Part shown: piece after piece, positions 1 through 5,009 of the stretch
How positions within the stretch are numbered: position 1 is the stretch's first letter
Layout: each line of letters opens with the position of its first letter
Source of the DNA: Myxococcales bacterium
GTDB lineage: Bacteria > Myxococcota > Bradymonadia > REDH01
Reading direction: 5' to 3'
Assembly (NCBI GenBank): GCA_018970625.1
Contig: JAGWVZ010000303.1
Location: 1 to 5,009, forward strand
DNA length: 5,009 bases
Translations under genes and position numbers: made by a program
Notes under the pieces: model-generated
Told to the model about the DNA's origin: nothing
Seen by the model: the letters and a program-made list of their open reading frames with translations, nothing else
Databases searched by the model: none

Positions 1-662
1 GTGCGACTCACACGAACTGCCCGCGATCGTGATGGGCGAAAGATCTGTTCCACAGATACTGCACCATTCGCCTGCCCTTCCCCCTCGTGGTACCGCTTCA
101 AGGGAGCCGAGATCGCCTCTGGCACCATCGCAAGCGCAGCAGCCGACGTCGCGGATGTCACAATGGCCCTCGCGCTGCTGTTCGTAAGCACATACTCCAG
201 CTCGGGTGGGGCCAGCTCCCACGACGCATGCACAACGCGCAAACCTGCTCGCAACACCCCAAACCAGGCCACCACGTAGGCAACCGAGTTCTCCATCGCC
301 AGCACTACGACATCGCGCCGGCGCAGGCCTGACTGTCGCAGGTGGTCGGCCATTGCCGACAGCGCCTCATCGAGCTGACGATAGGTCAGGCTGTGGTGCT
401 CGTCGAAGACCGCAACCCGGTCTGGGTGAAGAGCCGCCTGCAGCGCGTGTACACTACGAATGCCGAGCCCCTGTTCGGCCACGACCCGCAACGTATCCGG
501 TATTCGTGCAGGCTCAACGCCCTGCACAAGTCCCGCTGTGAACAGGACTTTGCCCAGCGTTCGCACGAGCGGTGCCTTGGCTTGTGCGGTCTTCACGCCT
601 TGCCGGACCCGTTCACGAACCGCATCAGGAACCCGCTCACGAATGCGGTCGCGCAGTTTCAT
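1..662 (-). CDS. Acyl-CoA ligase (FadD-like, AMP-binding/ANL family), N-terminal part, cut by left edge
   Basis: This is the first 220 residues of an ANL-superfamily adenylating enzyme, probably a fatty acid-CoA ligase that activates a carboxylate through an acyl-AMP and passes it to CoA in the cytoplasm. Residues 1-75 are a basic helical extension of the kind seen in FadD2/FadD12-type ligases (LGKVLFTAGLVQG at 36-48). The AMP-binding domain then begins: HPDRVAVFDE (79-88), LTYRQLDEAL (92-101), GLRRRDVVVLAMENS (112-126) and WFGVLRAGLRVVHASWELAPPELEYVL (133-159 region), which matches the usual 'VPINxRLAPxEL' segment. The P-loop signature, the remaining active site and the C-terminal domain lie beyond the edge, so substrate class cannot be read. 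The ATG overlaps the upstream stop as ATGA, with a GGA eight bases before it acting as a modest ribosome site, so it is translationally coupled to the small gene at 659-883. Family call is firm; acyl specificity is inference. Confidence 0.88.
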   Translation of the reverse strand, partial: MKLRDRIRERVPDAVRERVRQGVKTAQAKAPLVRTLGKVLFTAGLVQGVEPARIPDTLRVVAEQGLGIRSVHALQAALHPDRVAVFDEHHSLTYRQLDEALSAMADHLRQSGLRRRDVVVLAMENSVAYVVAWFGVLRAGLRVVHASWELAPPELEYVLTNSSARAIVTSATSAAALAMVPEAISAPLKRYHEGEGQANGAVSVEQIFRPSRSRAVRVSR

Positions 663-883
663 TTCTTTTTTCCGTTGGCCTGATCCATCGCCATGCCCAT
701 GAGCGACCAGGCAGCGTTCCGCAGCGAAGACGAAGCTGCTGCCACGACCTTCAGGTGAGCGACGCGCCGCTCGGGCTCTTCCTGAGCCAGACGATGATGC
801 GTCTCAATCTGCTGAGTCAGCGTGCGCACGGCGTCGACCATGGTCTGCATCTGCTGTTCGATGTTGCCTGTATGGACGGTCAT
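659..883 (-). CDS. Small coiled-coil protein of unknown function (74 aa)
   Basis: I do not recognise this family. The protein has no signal peptide or membrane segment. Residues 8-33 show a 4-3 heptad of mostly hydrophobic residues (I8, M12, M15, V19, L22, I26, then H29 and A33), a short coiled coil. Residues 40-68 form a second likely amphipathic helix ending in Lys-Lys-Lys. The gene is believable because of its context: its ATG follows the TAA of the PNGase-like gene with no gap, GGTGA lies four bases before the ATG as a ribosome site, and its TGA overlaps the ligase ATG. Length and helical character would suit an adaptor or phasin-like partner of the ligase, but that is inference. The last codons contain an A_AAA_AAG heptamer (671-665), see findings. 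Confidence 0.72.
   Translation of the reverse strand: MTVHTGNIEQQMQTMVDAVRTLTQQIETHHRLAQEEPERRVAHLKVVAAASSSLRNAAWSLMGMAMDQANGKKK
665..671 (-). other. A_AAA_AAG slippery heptamer, possible -1 frameshift site
   Basis: Read on the minus strand, the codons are GGA AAA AAG AAA TGA, so the last A of GGA plus AAA and AAG form the X_XXY_YYZ heptamer used in dnaX-type programmed -1 frameshifting. A slip there gives GAA then ATG AAA CTG, which is exactly the ligase reading frame. A 7-bp inverted repeat (649-643 with 625-619) lies 15 bases downstream, rather far for a classic stimulator. Ordinary stop-start coupling explains the junction without any frameshift. Confidence 0.3.
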
Positions 884-2032
884 TTAGTCACCATACGCCA
901 CGTAAACCGCCGAGGTACGCCAGGAGCCCCCCTCGGCAACGTTACTGACAAAGAACGCAAAGGTGTGTGCACCTGGCTCGGTGAGTGCGTCGTCGGTGAC
1001 GAGCTCGGGCGGCGTAATGTCGCCGGGACACCAGTTGGCGCGCGGCGCACGCACGCTGGCGATCGACCCACACGGATTTTGCTCACACACCTGCTGCCTT
1101 CCGACGGAGATCAGGTCACACATATACTCACACGACTCTATCCACGGTTCAAAGAACCACACGGGCGCACCATCCAGATCGATCGAGTGCGAGCGGCGGC
1201 AAAACTCCTCGGCAGGGCCTATGCAGGACCGGTCGCCGGTTCCACCACCATGTCCGGTGGTACGATAGTCGATTCGCGCCTCGGTAACCCCTTCCGGCAC
1301 CTCGAAAGCCACCGGCGTAAGCTCAGATTCGGACGTGAAGTTGCCGTTGAAAAGCGGGGTGACGGCCAGCACATTGCGCGGCGCAGGTCCATCCTGCACA
1401 AGTACCTCGGCCGAGACATTCCAGCCGCCGTTCGAGCCACTGACGATGCCGGCACCGTCGCTGTACGTGGGGATCAGGACGTCGATCGTGTGCTCACCCG
1501 GCAGAAAATTGGCGATGTCCGTAATGTCGATATCGAACTCCATCGGACCGCCGAAAGGCGTGATAGCCCGCACCAGCTCAATCGCAGGCGGTCCACCATC
1601 CGGTCCGGGTTCATCGAGCGTGAACTCAAAATTACGGTCAAAGGCATCGCAATCGGCCGGCCAGTTGTGGCCAGGGGGCGGCGTAGTCCAGTCTTCAAAC
1701 GGGTAGCACGTGGTCTCGAGTTTCACCCGGAGCGTCACGTTCGCGAAAGGCCCGGAACCAAAATCAACCGGAGCCTGAGCGCGGTGAAAAAACTCATCCT
1801 CGGCTCCGCTCGACGAAATACGAACACGATCAAAAACCTGCAGGCTGCGAACGGCAACCTCCGCAGAGCCGTCCGCTGCCGCGTCAATTTCGGCCGCGTC
1901 GTTCGCGTCAACGTCGGATTCAGCAATGGAATCGGGCTGCGCGGCTGCATCGGCTTCCGGCGTGGTACCAGAGGGTTCGTCCGAACAGGCGAGAAGCATC
2001 AAGGGAAACAGCAGCGAGGGAACGACGCGCAT
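884..2032 (-). CDS. PNGase F-like lipoprotein (peptide-N-glycosidase F family)
   Basis: This is a secreted lipoprotein of 382 residues related to peptide-N4-(N-acetyl-glucosaminyl)asparagine amidase F, which removes N-glycans from glycoproteins. The signal peptide ends in the lipobox LLAC (C16), followed by an Asp/Ala-rich linker to about 58. Two jelly-roll domains follow. From memory of PNGase F: CDAFDR (128-133) matches CDEWDR, giving D132 for catalytic Asp60; ITPF matches ITPY; FDIDITD matches LEIDVTD; TTGHG and AEEFCRRSHSI match GWGH and AEWCFRTHTI, giving E276 for Glu206; RANWCPGD (331-338) matches RAGWCPGM. Cysteine pairs 109/128, 270/278 and 301/335 correspond to its disulfides. Glu118 aligns with P188, so activity is uncertain. 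ATG at 2032 is preferred over the GTG at 2038 because GGAG sits seven bases before the ATG but only one before the GTG. It is the first gene of the three-gene unit. Confidence 0.85.
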   Translation of the reverse strand: MRVVPSLLFPLMLLACSDEPSGTTPEADAAAQPDSIAESDVDANDAAEIDAAADGSAEVAVRSLQVFDRVRISSSGAEDEFFHRAQAPVDFGSGPFANVTLRVKLETTCYPFEDWTTPPPGHNWPADCDAFDRNFEFTLDEPGPDGGPPAIELVRAITPFGGPMEFDIDITDIANFLPGEHTIDVLIPTYSDGAGIVSGSNGGWNVSAEVLVQDGPAPRNVLAVTPLFNGNFTSESELTPVAFEVPEGVTEARIDYRTTGHGGGTGDRSCIGPAEEFCRRSHSIDLDGAPVWFFEPWIESCEYMCDLISVGRQQVCEQNPCGSIASVRAPRANWCPGDITPPELVTDDALTEPGAHTFAFFVSNVAEGGSWRTSAVYVAYGD

Positions 2033-2039
2033 GGACACT

Positions 2040-2043
2040 CTCC
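2040..2043 (-). promoter_or_regulatory. Ribosome binding site of the PNGase-like gene
   Basis: GGAG on the minus strand lies seven bases before the ATG at 2032. It overlaps the approach to the alternative GTG at 2038 (one base of spacing), so it decides in favour of the ATG start. Confidence 0.6.
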
Positions 2044-2120
2044 GGTGACAAATTCAGAACCCCCACATGTCTAACGATGCTCGCTCCGAACGCAAACACC
2101 ATTTCGCAGCGCGTCACCCG

Positions 2121-2150
2121 TTTGTATGGTCATCGGACCATGCTAGACAA
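2121..2150. promoter_or_regulatory. Possible overlapping divergent promoters with a central inverted repeat
   Basis: In the spacer between the two divergent lipoprotein genes, ATGGTC (2126-2131) and GACCAT (2136-2141) form a perfect inverted repeat around ATCG. On the plus strand TTGTAT (2122-2127) and TAGACA (2144-2149), with an extended TG at 2141-2142, are 16 bases apart. On the minus strand TTGTCT (2150-2145) and TACAAA (2126-2121) are 18 bases apart. The -10 matches are only partial, so this is a candidate shared operator/promoter rather than a firm one. Confidence 0.28.
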
Positions 2151-2174
2151 ACACACCAACCAACGCCTGACCAT

Positions 2175-2178
2175 GGAA
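2175..2178 (+). promoter_or_regulatory. Ribosome binding site for the lipoprotein at 2185
   Basis: GGAA lies six bases before the ATG at 2185. The other in-frame ATG at 2173 has no comparable purine run before it, so the site supports the shorter protein. Confidence 0.45.
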
Positions 2179-2184
2179 CATCCC

Positions 2185-3201
2185 ATGAAATCGATCGTCT
2201 TCCATTTCTCCGTCTTCGCGCTTCTGGCAGCTGGCGCCCTGCTTTCGGTTATCGGTTGCCAGCCCGATGACGACTCCAGCTGCGAACCGGGCGGGAGCTG
2301 CGCTGCAGACGCAGGTGCCGAATCGCTCGCAGAAACCGGAGGTGACGCCTCGGAAAATGATGGGCAGGGCGATGCATCCGACCCGATCCCGCCGAGCTGC
2401 GAGGTGGGTACGCCGCTCATGACCGTTTCTGGACGTGTACTCGACGAGAATGGCAATGTCGTGCCCACCGCGCGCGGCCAGGTCTGCGTGCGTACTGCTC
2501 CAGAGAACAATCTGATCTGCCTGCGACCCGAGCCGGTCGACGCCGAGGGTCGGTTTGTGGTTCAGGTACCCTCGAACGCGGGGTGTGTGGCGTCGGCAGT
2601 CATGCGGATCTTCTCGACCGATGAGCCCGCATGGACCCCCATGTACTGCGAAGCCGAGGTGAGCGAGTGGACGGTGGGGTATGATATGCTGCTGCCCGAA
2701 ACCTATGTGCTGTGGGAGACACGTGAGGCGATAGCGCGAGCGGATCGGCCGGGGGATGATGAACGCGGTACGGTGACATTTGAAGGCGGATTGCAGGTGG
2801 ACATACGACCCTCTGCGCTAGCGCTCGGCACAGACACGTACGATGTTTTGCGAGCCAGAGCGCTGGACCCCGGCTCGGACGGGCTCTGCTTTTTACCCGC
2901 AGAAGGCCCTGAGCTACTGGGCCTTTGGGGCTTCGGACCCGAATCCAACGTCAACGACGAGCTGTTTCCGATTCGCATTCCCAACACCGCGAATCTGGCT
3001 CCCGCGACGGCGATAGACCTCTTTGTGCTGGGCGGGCTGGGCACGACAACGACCCGGTTTGGCGGCGGGGTTGAAGAAGGTCGCTGGGAGCGATTCGGAG
3101 GTGGTACCGTCGATGAAACCGGAGAGTTTATTGTGTCGGACCAGGGCATGCCCGCCTTCACGTGGTTTGGTTATGCGGCATCGGAGGTGGCGCCAGACTA
3201 G
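2185..3201 (+). CDS. Lipoprotein of unknown function with carboxypeptidase-regulatory-like domain (338 aa)
   Basis: The start at 2185 gives a clean signal peptide (MKS, hydrophobic core 5-22) with lipobox VIGC and lipidated C25. GGAA lies six bases upstream; the in-frame ATGs further upstream would bury the signal peptide. Residues 26-70 are an acidic Ser/Gly/Ala-rich linker with a CxxxxxC pair (C33, C39). Residues 78-145 (TVSGRVLDENGNVVP, then AEGRFVVQVPS) resemble the transthyretin-like beta sandwich of carboxypeptidase regulatory/CNA-B type domains. From 195 (GTVTFEGGLQVDIRPSAL) to the end is a beta-rich part reminiscent of ZU5-type segments, with a Gly-rich WERFGGGTVDETGEF turn near 301-314. 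No catalytic motif is visible. It is probably a surface structural or binding lipoprotein; it stands alone on the plus strand, divergent from the PNGase-like gene and convergent with the thioredoxin-like gene. Confidence 0.82.
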   Translation: MKSIVFHFSVFALLAAGALLSVIGCQPDDDSSCEPGGSCAADAGAESLAETGGDASENDGQGDASDPIPPSCEVGTPLMTVSGRVLDENGNVVPTARGQVCVRTAPENNLICLRPEPVDAEGRFVVQVPSNAGCVASAVMRIFSTDEPAWTPMYCEAEVSEWTVGYDMLLPETYVLWETREAIARADRPGDDERGTVTFEGGLQVDIRPSALALGTDTYDVLRARALDPGSDGLCFLPAEGPELLGLWGFGPESNVNDELFPIRIPNTANLAPATAIDLFVLGGLGTTTTRFGGGVEEGRWERFGGGTVDETGEFIVSDQGMPAFTWFGYAASEVAPD

Positions 3202-3238
3202 CCACTTGTCGCAGGAAACGACGCCGCATGACGTGCTC

Positions 3239-3254
3239 AGGCGCTACGCGCTTT
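3239..3254 (+). terminator. Weak hairpin after the 338-aa lipoprotein gene
   Basis: AGGCGC (3239-3244) can pair with GCGCTT (3248-3253), one G-U included, around a 3-base loop, followed by T then CC. It sits 37 bases past the TAG. The U-tract is very short, so termination here is only a possibility. Confidence 0.22.
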
Positions 3255-3330
3255 CCATATGCTGGCGCATGCCCACAACACGGGTAACCGAGTGCGGAGT
3301 GCAGGCAGATGCCGTTGGATGATGAGGGAA

Positions 3331-3363
3331 GAGTCACGCCGGATGATGTAAAGCGTGTGACTC
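3331..3363. terminator. Hairpin in the convergent spacer, possible bidirectional terminator
   Basis: GAGTCACGC (3331-3339) pairs with GCGTGTGACTC through 3355-3363: seven perfect pairs, then G-U and C-G, with a 15-base loop. It lies between two convergent genes, where a shared terminator is expected. Neither side has a proper T-run (TTCCCTC on the minus side), so it may be only an RNA 3'-end stem. Confidence 0.33.
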
Positions 3364-3415
3364 GTGCAAAGCAGAGGCGGAACGGCCTTCCGAAGCGGCG
3401 ACGCGTCGGGATCCG

Positions 3416-4525
3416 TTAAGGAGCGCTCAGCGTCAGGTTATAGACGCCGCTGGCGTTGCGGTAGCCATATACCATGAGGGTGGCAGGGCCGGAGTACGAG
3501 AACTCTTCCACGTCATTGGTGGTGTCGGAGCCAATGGCTGTTCCGGACTCATCGGCGAGGGGCCGGTCATTCTCGACGTCCCAGACGTACATGTCGAGGT
3601 CACCGTCGGCATGAGTGAACTCGAGTCGTGCAGTCCACTCGCCCGCCTCTTCGATCTTGTAGTAGTCGGGGTTGGCGTCGCAGACACCGCCGTCAATTTC
3701 GTCGCCGGGCGCGAGTACCGGTGCCGTGTCAGGACGGTTGTTATCGCCTTCAGACGCCTCTTCGTCCTCGGGACCGCAGGCGAGCTCCAGCTCGGGGACA
3801 ATGGTCGGTGGCCCAGGGGAGGACCAGTCAGCCTCGGGGTCCATCGCGATTTCGACGAACGGCAGGTAGTAGTTGCTGCGCGAGCTGTCGGCGATCACGG
3901 TCATGTCGTCACGACGCACCACCAGCGTTGTGGGGAAGGCCTGAATGATGCGCTGCGATCCGAGCGCGTTGGGGTCATAGTTGTCGGCGTCTCCGACCCG
4001 GTAGCCCTGGCTGCGCGTCACGTAGTCCGAGATGTGGTTCTGAGCACCCTCGGTATTGATCGGTCCACCGCTGGCATTCTGCACCTCGGCGAACACCACA
4101 AGCGCACCTTCCTCTTCCAGCTGCTCACCCAGTCGGTCGATGTACTCCATCATGCCAGGGCAATAGGGGCACCACACGGTTGTGACCACAAAGATAAGCG
4201 TGTCGTACTGGTCGAACGCATCCGAGCAGTGGAACTCATAAAGGTCGAAGCCTTCTTCGACGAGCTCGTCACCCAGATAGGCAACATCCCACGACATGTC
4301 TGGCACAACGCCACCGAACTCAACGCGCCCGTTGCTCGGCGGGTACACGCAGACTTCCGGGGTGGTCGAAGCATCCTCACCGGGTGTCGTACCACCGGAG
4401 CTGTCCTGCTCGGTGCTGGAGCCCGTGTCAGGAGTGGGCTGAGCACCGTTGTCAGACTCCTCGCTGGAGCACGCTGAGACAACCGCGCCGAGCAAACACG
4501 CAAAGAGGAAAGATGAGCGCTTCAT
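3416..4525 (-). CDS. Lipoprotein with thioredoxin-like domain (CPYC) and C-terminal PPC-like domain (369 aa)
   Basis: Exported thiol-disulfide type lipoprotein. The signal peptide (MKRSS, core 6-15) ends in lipobox VSAC with lipidated C19, followed by a Ser/Thr/Asp/Gly linker to about 56. A thioredoxin fold covers about 68-230: strand LIFVVTTVWCPYCPGMM (110-126) contains the redox pair C119 and C122 in a WCPYC motif, ALVVFAEV is the next strand, and FPTTLVV (197-203) supplies the expected cis-proline P198. Residues 266-367 (DEIDGGVCDANPDYYKI, DGDLDMYVWD, ATLMVYGYRNASGVYNLTL) match the bacterial pre-peptidase C-terminal (PPC) beta domain. The reaction is probably oxidation, reduction or isomerisation of envelope disulfides; direction and partner are not readable. 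GGAG lies five bases before the ATG. The frame stays open far upstream, but the lipoprotein signal and ribosome site fix the start. It converges with the 2185-3201 gene. Confidence 0.87.
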   Translation of the reverse strand: MKRSSFLFACLLGAVVSACSSEESDNGAQPTPDTGSSTEQDSSGGTTPGEDASTTPEVCVYPPSNGRVEFGGVVPDMSWDVAYLGDELVEEGFDLYEFHCSDAFDQYDTLIFVVTTVWCPYCPGMMEYIDRLGEQLEEEGALVVFAEVQNASGGPINTEGAQNHISDYVTRSQGYRVGDADNYDPNALGSQRIIQAFPTTLVVRRDDMTVIADSSRSNYYLPFVEIAMDPEADWSSPGPPTIVPELELACGPEDEEASEGDNNRPDTAPVLAPGDEIDGGVCDANPDYYKIEEAGEWTARLEFTHADGDLDMYVWDVENDRPLADESGTAIGSDTTNDVEEFSYSGPATLMVYGYRNASGVYNLTLSAP

Positions 4526-4530
4526 GACTA

Positions 4531-4534
4531 CTCC
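4531..4534 (-). promoter_or_regulatory. Ribosome binding site of the thioredoxin-like lipoprotein gene
   Basis: GGAG on the minus strand (complement CTCC) is five bases before the ATG at 4525. It is what separates the true start from the long open frame that continues upstream to 4990. Confidence 0.65.
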
Positions 4535-4739
4535 AGAGAAATTTACGACTGCCACAGGTTGAACGCGCCGATATACCGCACGCTGACACTTCACATGACA
4601 ACACGATGGCACTGTAACGACGGTGACTCTTTTTGCCAGAAAGAAATTGCAGCGACAGCATGCTGCTTCCACATTTTGACGCGGCGCAACACGGCGTTTG
4701 TGCAAACAAACCAGATCACCCACCTGCACCGCACTTTTG

Positions 4740-4770
4740 TTGCGCAAGCCACCACGAACCTCGCTATAAC
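4740..4770 (+). promoter_or_regulatory. Candidate promoter of the right-edge lipoprotein gene
   Basis: TATAAC (4765-4770) matches five of six bases of a sigma-70 -10 box and lies about 53 bases before the ATG at 4824. A weak TTGCGC (4740-4745) is 19 bases upstream of it, so the -35 is poor and the spacing long. Confidence 0.3.
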
Positions 4771-4823
4771 GTACGCTGGGCGCTGTCTGCCCGCTCACTC
4801 TGGTCGCTCCCCGGATTCTGCCC

Positions 4824-5009
4824 ATGCGCTCCCGTCCGCTGGCATCTTCACTCCCCCTCTGGCGTGCTCTGCCCTGCGCGGAGTGCGTCTGCCTTGCACT
4901 CCTGCTTTCGGCCTGCGGCGATGACGCGACAGATACCAGCGCCGACACGGGCGTGACGGGTGATACATCCGTCGCGGACGGTTCTTTCACGCCGTCCGGG
5001 TACCCTGCT
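4824..5009 (+). CDS. Lipoprotein, N-terminal part only, cut by right edge
   Basis: Sixty-two codons are visible. The product starts MRSRPLASSLPLWR, has a short hydrophobic stretch (CLALLLSA, 23-30) and a clear lipobox LSAC with lipidated C31, then a linker rich in Asp, Thr, Gly and Ser (GDDATDTSADTGVTGDTS, 32-49) typical of lipoproteins of this genome. The signal peptide has three further cysteines (18, 21, 23), which is unusual. A stop at 4767-4769 lies upstream in frame and no other ATG or GTG follows it, so 4824 is the start, though only CGGA is available as a weak ribosome site. The mature domain lies outside the window, so function cannot be given. Confidence 0.75.
   Translation, partial: MRSRPLASSLPLWRALPCAECVCLALLLSACGDDATDTSADTGVTGDTSVADGSFTPSGYPA

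Larger units (their letters stand above)
4526..4823. other. Divergent intergenic region (298 bp) with no gene
   Basis: Spacer between two divergent lipoprotein genes, and the most AT-rich stretch of the window around 4620-4720. I see no convincing coding sequence. It holds a 10-bp palindrome CAGCATGCTG (4656-4665), a small dyad GTTTG-TG-CAAAC (4696-4707), and an 8-bp palindrome TTGCGCAA (4740-4747). On the minus strand TTGTCA (4601-4596) and TATATC (4575-4570) resemble promoter boxes but are 20 bases apart, longer than usual. Confidence 0.6.

Noticed and set aside
572..2074. 500-codon open frame on the plus strand
   Set aside because: It lies antisense to the PNGase-like gene, the small gene and part of the ligase gene. 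Its product is Arg/Gly/His-rich without domains, the usual shadow of a GC-rich gene on the other strand.
2077..2184. Longer N-terminus for the 338-aa lipoprotein
   Set aside because: Adds 36 residues ahead of the signal peptide, and covers the candidate promoter region; no better ribosome site there.
3317..3348. GGATGATG repeated twice, 24 bases apart
   Set aside because: Only two short copies with no further units; not a CRISPR or an iteron array.
3399..3408. 10-bp palindrome CGACGCGTCG
   Set aside because: No loop, no T-run, and GC-rich palindromes of this size are expected by chance here.
3611..4477. 288-codon open frame on the plus strand
   Set aside because: Antisense to the thioredoxin-like lipoprotein, which has clear lipobox, CPYC and cis-Pro motifs; no recognisable motif in the antisense product.
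4684..4745. 8-bp inverted repeat GCGCAACA / TGTTGCGC
   Set aside because: Arms are short and 46 bases apart; likely coincidence within an intergenic region.
4526..4990. Upstream extension of the thioredoxin-like reading frame by 155 codons
   Set aside because: It would bury the lipoprotein signal peptide, overlaps the divergent lipoprotein gene at 4824, and has non-coding character; GGAG before 4525 marks the real start.

Overview
This 5 kb window looks like part of the chromosome of a GC-rich (about 60% by eye), Gram-negative, predatory or soil/marine-type bacterium of the Myxococcota/Bradymonadota kind. The evidence is style rather than a marker gene. There are four separate lipoprotein genes, each with a signal peptide ending in a lipobox cysteine. 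Each is followed by a low-complexity linker rich in Asp, Ser, Thr, Gly and Ala, and those with sequence beyond it continue into folded extracytoplasmic domains. No rRNA, tRNA, CRISPR array, transposase or integrase was seen.

Left part (1-2032, minus strand): a tightly packed three-gene transcription unit. It is read right to left: a PNGase F-like lipoprotein (2032-884), a 74-residue coiled-coil protein (883-659) whose ATG directly abuts the previous TAA, and the N-terminal 220 residues of a FadD-type acyl-CoA ligase (662 to beyond the left edge) whose ATG overlaps the previous stop (ATGA). The PNGase-like protein keeps the counterparts of catalytic Asp60 and Glu206 of PNGase F but appears to have proline in place of Glu118. 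The junction between the small protein and the ligase carries an A_AAA_AAG heptamer in the right phase for a -1 ribosomal frameshift that would join the two proteins.

Middle (2033-3415): a divergent 152-bp intergenic region with an inverted repeat lies ahead of a plus-strand lipoprotein of unknown function (2185-3201, 338 aa). That protein has a carboxypeptidase-regulatory-like beta domain and a C-terminal beta-rich region. A 214-bp convergent spacer follows, with two weak hairpins.

Right part (3416-5009): a minus-strand lipoprotein (4525-3416, 369 aa) joins a thioredoxin-like domain with a CPYC active site to a C-terminal pre-peptidase (PPC) type beta domain. A 298-bp divergent spacer separates it from the start of another plus-strand lipoprotein (4824 to beyond the right edge), of which only signal peptide and linker are visible.

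Apart from the three-gene unit, the genes do not form an obvious pathway. The common theme is the cell envelope: exported lipoproteins acting on glycoproteins or disulfides, plus one cytoplasmic fatty-acid-activating enzyme.
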